Notes under the pieces: generated by a model | Databases searched by the model: none | What the model was told of the DNA's origin: nothing | Seen by the model: only the letters and a program-made list of their open reading frames with translations | Source of the DNA: Haemaphysalis longicornis | Taxonomy: Eukaryota > Arthropoda > Arachnida > Ixodida > Ixodidae | Assembly (NCBI GenBank): GCA_013339765.2 | Contig: CM023450.1 | Coordinates: forward strand, 41,687,245 to 41,751,244 | DNA length: 64,000 nucleotides | Reading direction: 5' to 3' | Translations under genes and position numbers: made by a program | Part shown: in pieces, positions 43,718-54,899 of the stretch | Numbering within the stretch: the stretch's first letter is position 1 | How the letters are laid out: every line of letters starts with the position of its first letter

Positions 43718-44222
43718 ATTAGCAGTGGCTTAGCTCGGCTATGCCAGGATATACGTAGCGTGAGCTAAGGTTAAGCTGGTTATTCTTAGGTTTCCTGGTT
43801 GTCTATGATTAGCTGATTATCATGATGATGATGATGATGATTATGATAACTTTATTTTTCCCAAAACTGGGTGAAATGAGCAAGGGGAAGTGGGAGCCTT
43901 CCTGAATTTCCCCCCCTCAGATGGCGGTCCTTGGGCGCGAGCGGCATCATCGGCCGACCGGTTGCTTAGCTGATTATCGTGCTTACTGCTGCTAAAACGA
44001 TTTCCAATCCAATCCAATCAATCCAATTAATCCAATCCAATCCAATCCAATCCATTCCATCCCAATCTATTCTATGCAATTCAATCCAATCGCGGCGGCG
44101 GTGGCTCCGGTGAACCAGCTGTGCACCGTGAGACGTCACTGCTCCTCGCGCATGCGCAGCACGGCTCTCCACGAGCCACGCGAAACTACTCAACCTCGGC
44201 CAGTGTAGCTCGCGCTACAAAA
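43718..44222 (+). repeat. SINE-like repeat, copy 3, interrupted by a LINE tail
   Basis: Same family as 5928-6260 and 34303-34670, TAGCAGTGGCTTAGCTCGGC to CGCGCTACAAAATAAA. It lies between blocks X and Y; the partner copy at about 49105 has no such insert. An extra segment at 43822-43965 splits it. Confidence 0.7.
43822..43965 (-). mobile_element. LINE 3' end inserted into the SINE-like repeat
   Basis: The 13-mer TTAGCTGATTATC is present on both sides (43809-43821 and 43966-43978) but once in the other SINE copies. Read on the minus strand the insert ends AAAAATAAAGTTATCATAAT and then ATC repeats, i.e. a poly-A signal and a microsatellite tail like that at 37269-37312. It is a severely 5'-truncated LINE insertion. 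Confidence 0.7.
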
Positions 44223-45329
44223 TAAATGCCACATGTGCTGAAAGTGCCAGCACCTTTTCGTATTCCATTTATGCAGTCGACGTTGCATGCTGGCTTAGAC
44301 CTATAGGGAGGAAAATTGGGGAAGTGCTGTCAAGGGATGCCTTCAAAGAAATACTTCGACATGATGTGGTGGCGCACTCGGCAACTGACCGCTCTTCCAA
44401 ATTATTTTAACTTCAGCGCTGCCGACTTCAATTGTTCTTTCCGGGGACAAACAACCTGACGTCGCCCTTGGTGCAACTCGGTCAACTAAAAAGTCACCGA
44501 AAGAACATATAAAATAATACTTCAAGGATCTGGAGTAGGTAAGCTTGATATGGCGTTTGGCCTTGCCACGGCCAAATAGGGATAAAATAGAACGATCTAC
44601 ACGCGCACATTCATCCGGCCACAAAATACGGCATGGAGTGGCAGCCCGGCTTCACAAATATTCCTGTTTGGCAAGCACTCAAAGACGGGAGGTCAAGGGC
44701 ATGGTATATTTACAATGTCCGTAAAATGTAAAATTCACCATTGGTTATGCGCGTAATGTGCCAAAATCACTAGTACTTCCGCACGCGTTTTTCAGAAATG
44801 GCTGATCTTTGCAGGTTCCTTGATGGTTCGGACTACGAAGCTGGGACTGTACTCAAAATTAGATTAGCAAAGTAATGCTTTCGTCACAACAAAACGAATT
44901 TCTTGTGATACGCCGAACATTTCGACTCCGGCCGTGGTACCACACAACCCAGCAGCTTACCATAATGCATCGCTACTTGCTAACACTGATGTACCACAAT
45001 GGTCTTCCTTTAGTACAATGGTAGCTTGTCGTCGTAGTTAACACAAAGACGTTTTACGACATCGTCATTGCTTGTATTTAGAAACATTTATAAGCTACAG
45101 GACAAGTACAGACTCCTTCTGTCAAATTTTGTAAGCTAAAGAGTTCGAGCTCTGGCAACTATCAATGTTTGTAAAATTATGCAGACTAAAATGTTCTAGC
45201 GTTACAGCGGAATAGTCTAATGGGATCAGTTTGCTGGACACGTTGCCACAATGCAATAAAGCCGGGTCCAGGCAAAAAAAAAAAATACCGCTTGCGAAAC
45301 GACAACCCGGACGAAAAGTCCTCGGCGAT

Positions 45330-46089
45330 TCACTCTTGCTGAGGAGGGTCAGGGTAATTTTCCATCTTGGCCCAGAGAGCTTTCGTAGGGCAAGTCGCTT
45401 GGCCTCCACCTTGGTTCTGCCTGAACCCACGGCAAGCAATTCACCGTCGCACCACACCAAACATTGGTGCGAGGGGTTCGACTTGGTCATACGCGGGGGC
45501 ATGGGCTCGCCGGGAAGCTTCTTGAACTTCGTCTCCAGGTCGAAGCGATTCTTGTTGAACGCCCTGTTCAGCTTCTCTAAGCAGTTGCTGCCGGAGACGG
45601 TATTGGTTTTGACTAGCTCTGCCACAGCGTGAAACCTCGGGTACCCAGCAAGTCTGTCCCCAGATGACCGCCGAGGGCTCGGCGCGCCGCCTCCTTCTTC
45701 CGAAATCCTTTTGCCTTGGCGAGTCTGTCACCCTCACACATCACAGCGCACTCGTACCAGGGGCGGATGTGCTTGCGCTTGCCGCGATGGTGGCTTAACT
45801 GCAGCCGCAACTCGAAGCCGAGCTTCCTGAACATGTCAACCATGAAGGCCACTGTGATGAGCGCCGGTTTCTTGCTGCTTTTGATTAGGTCCGCCACGGG
45901 CTTGAACTTGGGCTTCTGAGTGGGGTCTTCGAGGGACACGGTGCCGGACCGCCCAGCTTTGTCATGGTCCGAACCTATGCGCCTCACCTTGGCAGCACTG
46001 CCGCCGGCAACCTCCGCGTCGTCAGCCGGTCGCTTGCTGGGCTGGTGCCCGGCGCCGACGGCCGGGTCATCCGGAGGAACTCCGTCCAT
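45330..46089 (-). pseudogene. Two-domain dsRNA-binding-like protein, copy 2 (frameshifted)
   Basis: 760 bp against 756 in copy 1, at about 99% identity. Four single-base insertions relative to copy 1 account for the length: near 45382 (CTTTCG for CTTCG), 45389 (AGGGC for AGGC), 45659 (CCCC for CCC) and 45669 (ACCGCC for ACGCC). They break the frame between the two domains and near the C-terminus. Start, N-terminus, domain 1 up to KKEAARRALG and the stop position are preserved. All four sit in or beside short homopolymers, so sequencing error is a real alternative to decay. Confidence 0.65.
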
Positions 46090-47008
46090 TTAGGGCGCCT
46101 CCCCGCGCTGAACACGGCGGAGGAATGACTCTGGGCGATGCAAGCCCCCCTGCTTGCAATGCGATGATGACGATCGTATTGCTGAGGCTGGTGAGGCATT
46201 AAACGGCGCATACCCTATCTGCGGCATCGGCCAACCCAAGTACTTTTAGTGCGAAAGCACTATTGGACCCGTTCTAGCTGTGATAATTTATCCGCGCCGT
46301 ACCTACGGCAGGTTACTAAAAATCGACGTGGTGTAAAAAAACCCGCCCGCATCTTCCCACGGGGGAACTCGAGTAAATGCGTCGCAGAGTGGTGGGGGTA
46401 TCGCGTGAATGTTGCGTAATTGGGTATTGTTTGGGAATGCTTAATGGTTATTTCGTCTTTATTATTCTTATTTATTGAATGAAGGAGAAGCGAAGGCAAG
46501 GAGTGTAAAGTTAAAGTCTGTCTTTATTGCTTGGTGCCGTCAAGCAAAGCGTCAAGTCAAGCGAAAGCCAAGCAAAGACGCCCTTGACTGAATTCCGAAC
46601 GCGCACTCCGCCGCTTATATACACACCGCCCGCGTTCGAGGGAGAGGAGTACGGGGGAGAGACACGCATGCGCACACTTCCGTACACAAGCGCACGAACT
46701 TTCCACGCACCCACCACGCCGTTATCACGTGTACACGCCCTGCTGCCGTTACTGTTGAGCGCGACGCAGCGCAAGGGTAGCTACGACGCATGCGCGCACA
46801 GACGCGCTCCCCCCGCACCGCCGCAGCTGTTGTTGAGAGCGACGGAGCGCACGGGGTTACACGCGCTCCTCCCGCACCGCCGCACCTGTTGTTGAGAGCG
46901 AGGATGGTACGGGGGAGAGACGCGCACCTGCGCCTCGGACGCGACGCGCATGCGCAGTGAGCGTGTGGACGGCGCCGACAACATCGACGAGTGACATCGC
47001 GAGCCTAA

Positions 47009-47573
47009 GAAATGCTCCGCATTTAAAAAATTGGCTGGCGATTACGATACTCCCTAATGCGATATTTGGGCGCAGCAGCAGTGAGCTGAGGCAGCACTCA
47101 CTCGTGGGTTCTCTCGACGGCAGCGATGATGAGCCTCTGCGTCGGTGGCGCGAAGTGCGTCTCAGGAAGGGAGCGCGAATAGCGTCTTAAGCGAACTCAT
47201 AGTCACGCGCACGACCCCTCACGTTTTTCGCCAGGCGTCACGCCGTGGAGCGCCTCGTGCGGACACAGCATACTGCCCCCTCCCCTCCCCCACCGCACAC
47301 TTTCGGAGAGCGCTGGCTCGCGCCGCCACGGCGACCCGCCCTCCTCACCCCCACAATTTCGCGACACTCTCCTTTTTGGCTTTCTTTCATCGTTCGCTTT
47401 TTCTTTCACTCGTCGGTCTTGCCATCGTTCACTCAGTTACGCCGACAACGCGGTTCAGCCCAGAGACGGCCGCCAAAACTCTGCGCCCTAAAAACTGGCG
47501 AAGCTTGCACAAGGTCGCGCAAGGCTTGAACCGTAGCGAAGCTGAAAGATTTTTTAAATGCAGAGCATTTCAG
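47009..47573. mobile_element. Short TIR element (AAATGCTCYGCATTT termini)
   Basis: Left end GAAATGCTCCGCATTTAAAA and reverse complement of right end GAAATGCTCTGCATTTAAAA, 24 bp of near-perfect TIR that are themselves palindromic at the tips. The same 15-mer tip, AAATGCTCTGCATTT, occurs alone at about 12830. About 565 bp, no coding capacity seen; superfamily unknown and no clear TSD. Confidence 0.5.
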
Positions 47574-47674
47574 TAACTCACGATGTCACCCGCGTTGACG
47601 TCCGTCGTAGTCCGCACCGTCGTTGTCCGCACCCCTCCCCCTACACTATATAAAAAAGTACTATCCGGCGCCTG

Positions 47675-47752
47675 GTTTCGATCCCTCGACCCTGCGGGCG
47701 GAAACGCATGTACATGGTGCTCTACCCCACTGCGCCACAAAGCCGACACAGA
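47675..47752 (-). repeat. tRNA-like sequence
   Basis: Minus strand GGCTTTGTGGCGCAGTGGGG (A-box-like) and GGGATCGAAACC (B-box-like) with GTAGAGC between. No full cloverleaf; a SINE head or pseudo-tRNA. Confidence 0.35.
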
Positions 47753-49872
47753 ATGGGAGGGGCTACGACACGCGCCTTATATCCTTGACTCATTCAAACT
47801 ACGTCAAGAAGCTGCTGATACAACGCATTCACTACCACCAACTCCCCAAACACTAAACGTAACAGCAATACACCCCGCCCCCTATGTGACGCATTTACTC
47901 GAGTCCCCCTCGCGGGGAGATGGGACCGCCAAAAACAACGCGTTGTGGACTGCGCAGTAAGGTGCCGGCACGTGCGAGAACCGCTCGCGCTTTTCTACGT
48001 GAGCACTAAAGGACACATGACCCCGCATTTGTACAACTTTGAAATTGTTTATTTACATGTTCGGTCGTCGCTTTTCACTGGGCTAGTAATAGTCATCGTC
48101 ATATGCAAGGATATCGTTATGTTCCTGATGTCGAGCATTATATGCATGGTAGCGCTTGAAGACAGTTGGGGCGCAGCGGTGGCGCGTACGTGCTCGACGC
48201 ACGCGCGACGTGCCTGGAGTCGCGTCGAGGTTCCGCAGAGCAGGTGTTGTGCCAGCCGTGGTGTTGCTGGTTTCTAGGCAACGCGAGTCACTCCTGGAGG
48301 TTTTCGCCACTTTTTTTTTTCTTTCTGCTGAAACAACTGTGTGACCCGAGGACGCGGTAGTCGCCGCGAAGCATGAGCTCACGAGCGCTCGGCGTTTTCT
48401 CGCTCCTCAGAATTTTCGCCAGCTTTTTTTTTTTCATCAGCCACTGCACGTTCTGGGGACGCTCGGCGGTCGCTGAGAGGTACGCGAGGCAGAAGCCCAG
48501 TGAAAACGACGGGGAGGCTGCTTCACGGGCGACGAACCGCGTGAGTAGCAGACGCCGACGCCGAGTAGAGGACCCCGCCAGGATGACGTAGAGGCCCGCG
48601 TCGCGGTGCTCTAGGGCGTCGATCTGCAGGCTATCAACAAAGTTGCCTCCATCCATTCATGAGCGCTCGGCATTTTCTTGGTATTCTTAAGCGCGTTACG
48701 TGCCACATATTACGGCCAGCTACGACAGCTCGGCTGTTGAAAACTGATTGGCTGCGACGTGTCATGCGGTGGCGAACGCAGGTATGCGATGTCCTAATGT
48801 CCCCATTGGGCGTTCGACTCGACTGGCCGACCTTAGGTTCAACGTTACGCTTTGCACTCTAACGTCGTAACCACAGCTTGAGTTTTACCTGGAATGACGG
48901 CGATGATGCTTAGCGGTGCATACACCTAGTATTGCTAGAAGGTGTAGCTTGCGAAAGGGCTATCTACTGTAAGTTTATGCGTGTGTGCCTGTGGGTGCGT
49001 GTGTGTATGTGTATATGTGTGGGTGTCCGCGGACACCCGCGCATTCACACATGCTTTTATGCCATCGTGAAAAAAACGTCCAATATCGAGACGTTCAAAA
49101 GAGATAAATGGGCACATCAACATCGGGATTCGTGTCCTCGCCACACCAATTGCAAAGGGTCCGTTACATCGTGGCACCAAGACTGCAGCACCAACTTTCC
49201 ATATCGACAAAATCGTGTCTCCATCGTGGTGTTAGCTGCACGCTTTTTATTAAGATGAGTCCACTTGAAATGGCGTCGCTACCAGCTATTTGTATTTTAT
49301 TTATGCTGTCGACGTTGCATGTCGGCTTAGAGCTATAATAGGGAGTGAAATTGGGGGAACTGGTGTCCAAGACATATTTCGACACGATGTGGTGGCGCTG
49401 TCGGTAACTGGACGCGCTTACAAATATTTATTTTAAGTTCAGCGCAGTCGACTTCAATTGTTCTTTCCGAGGACAAACAACTTCGTCGCCCTGCATGCAT
49501 CATGGTCAACTACTTTCTCGAGAAAAAGTCATCCAAAGAAAGTTTCAAAAAGAATACTTCAGTGATCTGGAGTAGGTCAGCTTGGTAGGGCGTTTGGCCT
49601 TGCCACGGTCAAATGGGGATAAAATGTAACGATCTGCACGCGCGCATTCCTCGGCCATAAAACACGCCGGGGAGCAGCGGCCTGGCGTCGCACTCAAAGG
49701 CGGGAGGTCAAGTGCGTGAGAGATTTACCACTTCCGACCCAGACCACTGTCGTGGAAAAAGCGCGGCAGAGATTTTGTGGACAGAGTTATGGTGCTAGGA
49801 GATACACTTTGTGACAGGTTCTCGTACTCATTACTACCATTGTCATCCCTTTTAGCCTGTGAAATATCTCCT

Positions 49873-50113
49873 AATGAAAAACGGGCCCGCCGCGGTGGCT
49901 CAGTGGCTAAGGCGTTGCGCTGCTGAGCGCTAGGTCGCGGGTTCGAATCCCGGCCGCTACGGCCGCTTTTCTGATGGAGGGGAAAAGCAAAAACGCCCGT
50001 GTCTACGAGATTTCGGTGCACGTTAGAGATCCCCAGGTGGTCAAATTAATCTGCAGCCCTCCCCTACGGCGCGCCTAAACCCTAAATCAATTAATCAAAT
50101 CAATGAAAAACGG
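49873..50113 (+). mobile_element. tRNA-derived SINE (copy 2) with 12-bp TSD
   Basis: AATGAAAAACGG lies at 49873-49884 and 50102-50113. Between them is a full SINE: GCCGCGGTGGCTCAGTGGC (A box), GGGTTCGAATCCCGG (B box 49939-49950), body CACGTTAGAGATCCCCAGGT, tail AAATCAATTAATCAAATC. Sharp TSD suggests a rather young insertion. Confidence 0.9.
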
Positions 50114-53100
50114 CGCGAAAAAAGACGGCGACGCAGAATAGAAAGTACACAGGACGACCCGCTTTTTGCCGTCGTGTGCCCTTTCTAGTCTGCATCGCTT
50201 TCTTTTTCGCAGCCTTTTTTTATAATGTATCAACACCAACTCGCCCAAATTTCCATCGTACCAAAGGTGTCCGCTCTTCAAGAACTCAATGAGGAACTAC
50301 CCCAGAACGCTGATGTTGGTTTTTATTTCTAGGCAACATAACTTGCACTGTTTCTGCTCGATCTAAGTTCACCTATTTCGCCACATTCCTCAGCATATAT
50401 TATTGGCTGTTTAAGAACATCGCGCAGATTCAAGGATATTCATGGAATGTCTAATTTGCTAATATTTAAATTGGAATTGCTGGTACTTTACGTCATAGCT
50501 GATAAACGTGATAACTTGTGGAATTCAGGGACGCACCGATGGGAATTAACGGTTAAATTCCCACAGCGGGATTGGCCCGCCGATAAAGCAAATTATGCCG
50601 ATGTAGCTCCCGCGTAGGTCAAGAGGCGGCGAAAATATTAGTTATTGTTTCAAAGTTTCTGCGAACTCGAAGAATGTGTTCGAAGTGCTTCGTTATCGAG
50701 TCCGTTAGAGGGGTGGCCGCTTTTATCAGTGCGGCCGATGTTAAACAACGCAGCTCTGCATAACACATGATAACACGTGGAAAGAATTCAAGCACTCCAC
50801 CTCCGACACGAGGTGCGCAGGGAAAAGTAGATCAGATGGGGTTTTATGCTCCGAAGAACGTGCATACTTGCGCTGTAGTGCAAGAACGCAGATTAATTCA
50901 GTACGCATGGGAGATAATTAACGCACGCCGAAATCTCGACGCGCACTCTTTAAGAAGTTCCGCTATCACAAAAGTGGGTGCGGCTTAGCTCCGGTAACAT
51001 TGGATATTGAAAGCAAAAGCTTGGCTTAGTCTGCTTGAGTCTTGGTTTCGCTTGGTTAACCTTTGATGTAGCTGTATTGCCGACCACGTCTCAAAGCCGT
51101 TCGGTTCCGTGCAACGCTCACAGAAGGAGGCCGGGCGAACGCGGCGTTCATCCATGGCGAACGCACCGTTCCTCTTCGCTGGGCGCCAGACAAGTCACGT
51201 TGTCCGAAACGACCCAGCGCCGCATGCATTGGAGGCTTGGGGGGGGAGGTTAGCTGCCTCGGGCGCAGCGGCGGTGGCGACCGCTGTGGGCGCCCGCAGG
51301 CGCCAACAGTGGGGCCGACGAACCACGCGTTGCGCTTCGAGGGGTGTGTCTACGGGGGGTGTCTCCGGTCAAAAGGTAATTTGCGCATCCTCCACGAAAT
51401 CGCTGGACGAAAGTAGTAAAGCGGTGCTTTAAAAATGAGAGACGGGGAAAGCAAAGGTAGAAAATTTACAGATGTGTCGAATAGGAATTCCCATTTTCAA
51501 GCGCCAAACCGTGCACAGAGACTCCGGGATGTAAGACACAGAAAAAAGGGAAAAAAATGCCCATGAGTGCCGCCTGGTGGCGTTCGTGACACAAACGTGT
51601 TTTTTATTCTCCAGAATCCTGTTTTGTGATCAATATTTTTTTTCTTCTCCTCATTTTTGGATTATTTCGCATCCCCGCTGCGAAGAAACCCAGAGGTTAA
51701 CGTGAGGCCACAACAATTATGAACGAAGAGTATACTCGACAAAAGATACTTTATTTAAAAAACGTATCACTGACCTTAAAATAACACTGCTGTTTTTTTT
51801 TCTTTCTTTTTTTTACGCGCGAGGACGCGATGACTGCCGATGCTAATTCTCATGCCCAACTGGTATGTTGATTAAGACGTAATGGAACCGAGTCTAAATT
51901 TAGAACTTACCCACAATTGCCGTCTCTAATTGCACGTGCGGCGTCGTTTTGGTCCAATTTCGTACATTTTACTTGTTATACCACAAAATTCGTTTTGTTT
52001 TGTCTCGGATTGAGCCGAATAACGTTCCAGCCGTACTCCGCCTTTTACTTTTCCTTAAATTTCAAACTAAGAAATCGTTTTTCAAACAAAGAAATCGTTT
52101 TCTTCTGCCTTGTCTTTGTTTCAGTTAATTATGTTCCACTTATGCACCGTTTCGCAGAGTTCATTTAATATAAAGCTATGACAACGTTCCTCCATCGGTT
52201 TCCTCCAGTGGAAGTCTCTTTAACTGCGAAACACAAAAAATAATTCCAGCGACGGAATAAAAGGAAAGAGGCGTGTAATGACGTCTTTCACACAAAGGTC
52301 TAAATAAACCCGCACGGCAACGCTATTATTATGCAAACTGGAATTCAAACGAGAAACACCTTACGCTCAATTTGGTCAAGAAATACGCCGATACGGTGCA
52401 AGTCGCGGTGTCCTTTAATGAAACAATTGCCACATCGTTCAAACTAAAAGCTGTCTCTTCTCCAATGTCCCCGGAGACTTTTAACGACGTTCATAGCGCC
52501 AACAAGTGCCTATATATACGCAAGCGAATCCCGCAAAACCGCTAAAACGCAGTAGGTAAAGCTGTAGAATTTTGGATGGTTTTTTCCATCCACGTAAAAG
52601 GTTTAAATAACCCGCGCTTTCAGTTGAATATAATTTGAGAGACTTGAGAAGCTTGCACCTTTTGTCCCCTTTTATTCAGAACGCTGACCCCTTCCTTCTA
52701 CTTGGTTCCAATTTGTGGAGTAACTCCGCAGGAAGAGTAAAATGATCGGTAGCAGTTAATTAGAACCCGTTCAAAGGGGGCGTAGATGCTGTTCGTGCAA
52801 CTTCACGAGGCCTTAGCCGACCGCTTTGGTTATTGAGTTCTCCAAGTTATTCAAGGAATCTCAAAAATCTTTGATTTCGAGAAAGGGCTTGCATTCCATT
52901 TTGAAGTACGTGCCAGTCGGCACCGCGCCGGCCTCAGTGCTGCATGAGTTTTTTTTTTTTTTTTTTTTGGCAAGAGAAAGACCCCTTGCGGCGAAGATTA
53001 TTCTGCGTCTTCTATTGTTCTCCTTGTCTTTAACACAGCGTCGACCCTTCCAACGATTCCTACCTTTCTGTGTTTGTGCGCCAGTTAAACGCAGGATCGA

Positions 53101-53530
53101 GCTTTGCTTTTTGACAGGTTTACACTTCCGAAAATACTAGTCGAACTTCTCGAACCCCCTGCCCAGATAAAAACATTTCAAGACTCCCCTTAGAGAGTTG
53201 TTCGGGGGGTGCGAGGCGTGTAATTACTCGGTCACGTAAAATATGCTCGCTAAGATTGGTTCTTTTGCTCGTTTAAATTGAAGTGAGTTTTCACGAACTG
53301 ACTAGTAGCGTTTTATGCCCACGATATTTAACTTATGCCGAGGCTTTTTTAAACCGCGCGAATAGGGGTGCCCGCACAAGTCGAGGGCAGTCAACAATGT
53401 GCACTAAGCGCATATACTGACCTATGTAGGAGCCAGATACAAACGCCAACGACTGCGCGGATACCTATGTTGTAAACGCCAGGAACTGAATGGTAATCTC
53501 CTTATTTTGCATAACCCCTAGAAAAAAAAA
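50114..53530. other. No recognisable gene
   Basis: AT-rich with short ORFs. Features of note are a GC-rich island at 51100-51360, poly-T runs at 51795-51812 and 52949-52968, and no transposon termini that I can pair. Confidence 0.4.
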
Positions 53531-53599
53531 CTGTGATTGATTCCTCTGTCATAGGTATCGGTAAAACAGGCAAGTGAAATGTGCAGCGAAATCTGCAGC

Positions 53600-54230
53600 T
53601 GAGCATAACTTGCAGGTCGGCGGCTGTCTTGTGGGTGTGCTTGACAAGTGGCGTCCTGCTGGTAGGTCGCTTCGGTAAAGGTGTATTGGTGTTATTTCCG
53701 TGACGGATATGACGTCAGCGAAATCTTGGTGTATCCCGGCATAAAACACTTCCGTGTTGAAATATCAAACCCGAAAGTGATTGATTGATTGTACGGTTTA
53801 ACGCGCCTACGCAACGCAGGCGATGAGGCGCACCGTAGTGGAGGGCTCCGGATTAATTTTGACCACCTGGGGATCTTTAACACGCGCCGAAATCTCTTAC
53901 ACACGGCCGTTTTTTAATGTCGCCTCCATCAGAAAAGCGGCCGCCACGGCTGGGAATCGAACCCGTGACCTCGTGCTCAACAGCCCAACGCCTTAGCCAC
54001 TGAGCCACCGCGGCTGGTATAAAACCCAAAAACGAACAACCATAAGTATAAGGTACTTTTTAGTACTAAAGGTTGCTTCCCCGCAAGAAGACCCTGTGTG
54101 CAGATGTGCACCCTTTACAGGCCGCTTGCTTCGTTGTACATGCGTCACCTCCGTGAGAGATGTGACGTCAGCCAAATCTTTGTGTATCCGGGAATAAAAC
54201 ACTTTTGTGTTAATACAAAACATATAATGA
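53600..54230. repeat. Direct repeat of about 110 bp flanking a SINE
   Basis: 53660-53762 and 54118-54222 share GTGACGTCAGC-AAATCTT-GTGTATCC and GG-ATAAAACACTT-TGTGTT. The copies are diverged (about 80% by eye). The SINE at 53777-54017 lies between them. Confidence 0.6.
53767..54031 (-). mobile_element. tRNA-derived SINE (copy 3), minus orientation
   Basis: On the plus strand: tail TGATTGATTGATTG, body GGCGATGAGGCGCACCGTAG and CACCTGGGGATCTTTAAC, B box complement GGAATCGAACCC, A box complement CCACTGAGCCACC, then GCGGC. Possible TSD AAACCCGAAA/AAACCCAAAA at 53767 and 54022 (one mismatch). Full length. Confidence 0.85.
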
Positions 54231-54528
54231 CGCCTTCATGCATAGGCACTTTTAATGGCTAAGAAACGAACGAGACATTTCTTCGGCACCTTTAATGCTT
54301 ACGTTGCGAAACAGGACAAGCAGTATTGGTCCCTGATATTTTTTTGCTAGTTAGACTATATCGTATCTCAGTATTCAATACGCCCGTAGCCAAAACTTAC
54401 CGTGCAATGTGTTTTGGCCGTGCATGTGTTTTGTCGGTTTTTGCCGCCAAACGCTTAAAATATTTTTGGAAGTCCAAGTGCTGTTTTTACCATTATTACA
54501 CGAATGTGGCTCACAAATGCGGCTCACA

Positions 54529-54530
<2 letters not shown>

Positions 54531-54586
<56 letters not shown>

Positions 54587-54857
54587 GATTGATTCATTCA
54601 TTCATTCATTCATTCATTCATTCAATCTTTGAAGGAGGGAGGGAGGAGGGAGGGAGGAGGAGGGGGAGGGAGGGAGGGAAATAGTGGCACTAGTGAGTGA
54701 GTATCAGTCAGTGTGAATTTAAGCCAGCGTGAGTGAGTGAGTGAGTGAGTGAGTGAGTGAGTGAGTGAGTGAGTGAGTGAGTGGTGAGTGAGTGAGTGAG
54801 TGAGTGAGTGAGTGAGTGAGTGAGTGAGTGAGTGAGTGAGTGAGTGAGCTGAGTGAG
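54531..54857. repeat. GATT, ATTC, GGGA and GTGA microsatellite cluster
   Basis: GATT units to about 54590, ATTC units 54595-54626, a purine run GGAGGGAGG to 54680, then GTGA units 54722-54855. The long T/H/S/L ORFs here are repeat artefacts. Confidence 0.95.
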
Positions 54858-54899
54858 TTGTAAAAGGTGAAAGGTGTGACAGGGAAGAACATATGCGAC

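Larger units (their letters stand above)
39075..44690. repeat. Tandem segmental duplication, copy 1
   Basis: Blocks in order Z (39075-39470), dsRNA-binding-like ORF region (39470-40590), W (40805-40905), X (43500-43700) and Y (44222-44690) recur in the same order and orientation in 44735-49730. Landmarks: Z, CACGCGTTTTTTCAGAA; W, GGCGTTCGACTGGCCGACC; X, TAGAAGGTGTAGCGTGTGAA; Y, TACTTCGACATGATGTGGTG. The gaps between blocks are insertions present in only one copy. Confidence 0.8.
46330..48740. other. Copy-2-specific block with GC-rich tandem repeats
   Basis: Absent from duplication copy 1. Holds a GC-rich tandem repeat with 59-bp period (46802-46920, GCGCTCC-CCCGCACCGCCGCA...TGTTGTTGAGAGCGA), a TIR element at 47009-47572, a tRNA-like sequence near 47675-47750 (minus), and internal repeats between 48290 and 48680 (TTTTCGCCA-CTTTTTTTTT and GAGCGCTCGGC-TTTTCT). 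A 122-codon minus ORF (48656-48288, start MDGGNFVDSLQIDALEH) is unassigned. Confidence 0.5.
44735..49730. repeat. Tandem segmental duplication, copy 2
   Basis: Z' (44735-45225), ORF region (45225-46325), W' (48745-48860), X' (48885-49095) and Y' (49230-49730) align with copy 1 in order. Blocks W' and X' are 45 bp apart here, showing the LINE-free state. The interval 46330-48740 has no match in copy 1. Confidence 0.8.

Noticed and set aside
48288..48656. 122-codon ORF starting MDGGNFVD as a real first exon
   Set aside because: It crosses internally repeated poly-T segments (lysine runs in the product) and lies in an insertion-specific block. No support beyond openness.
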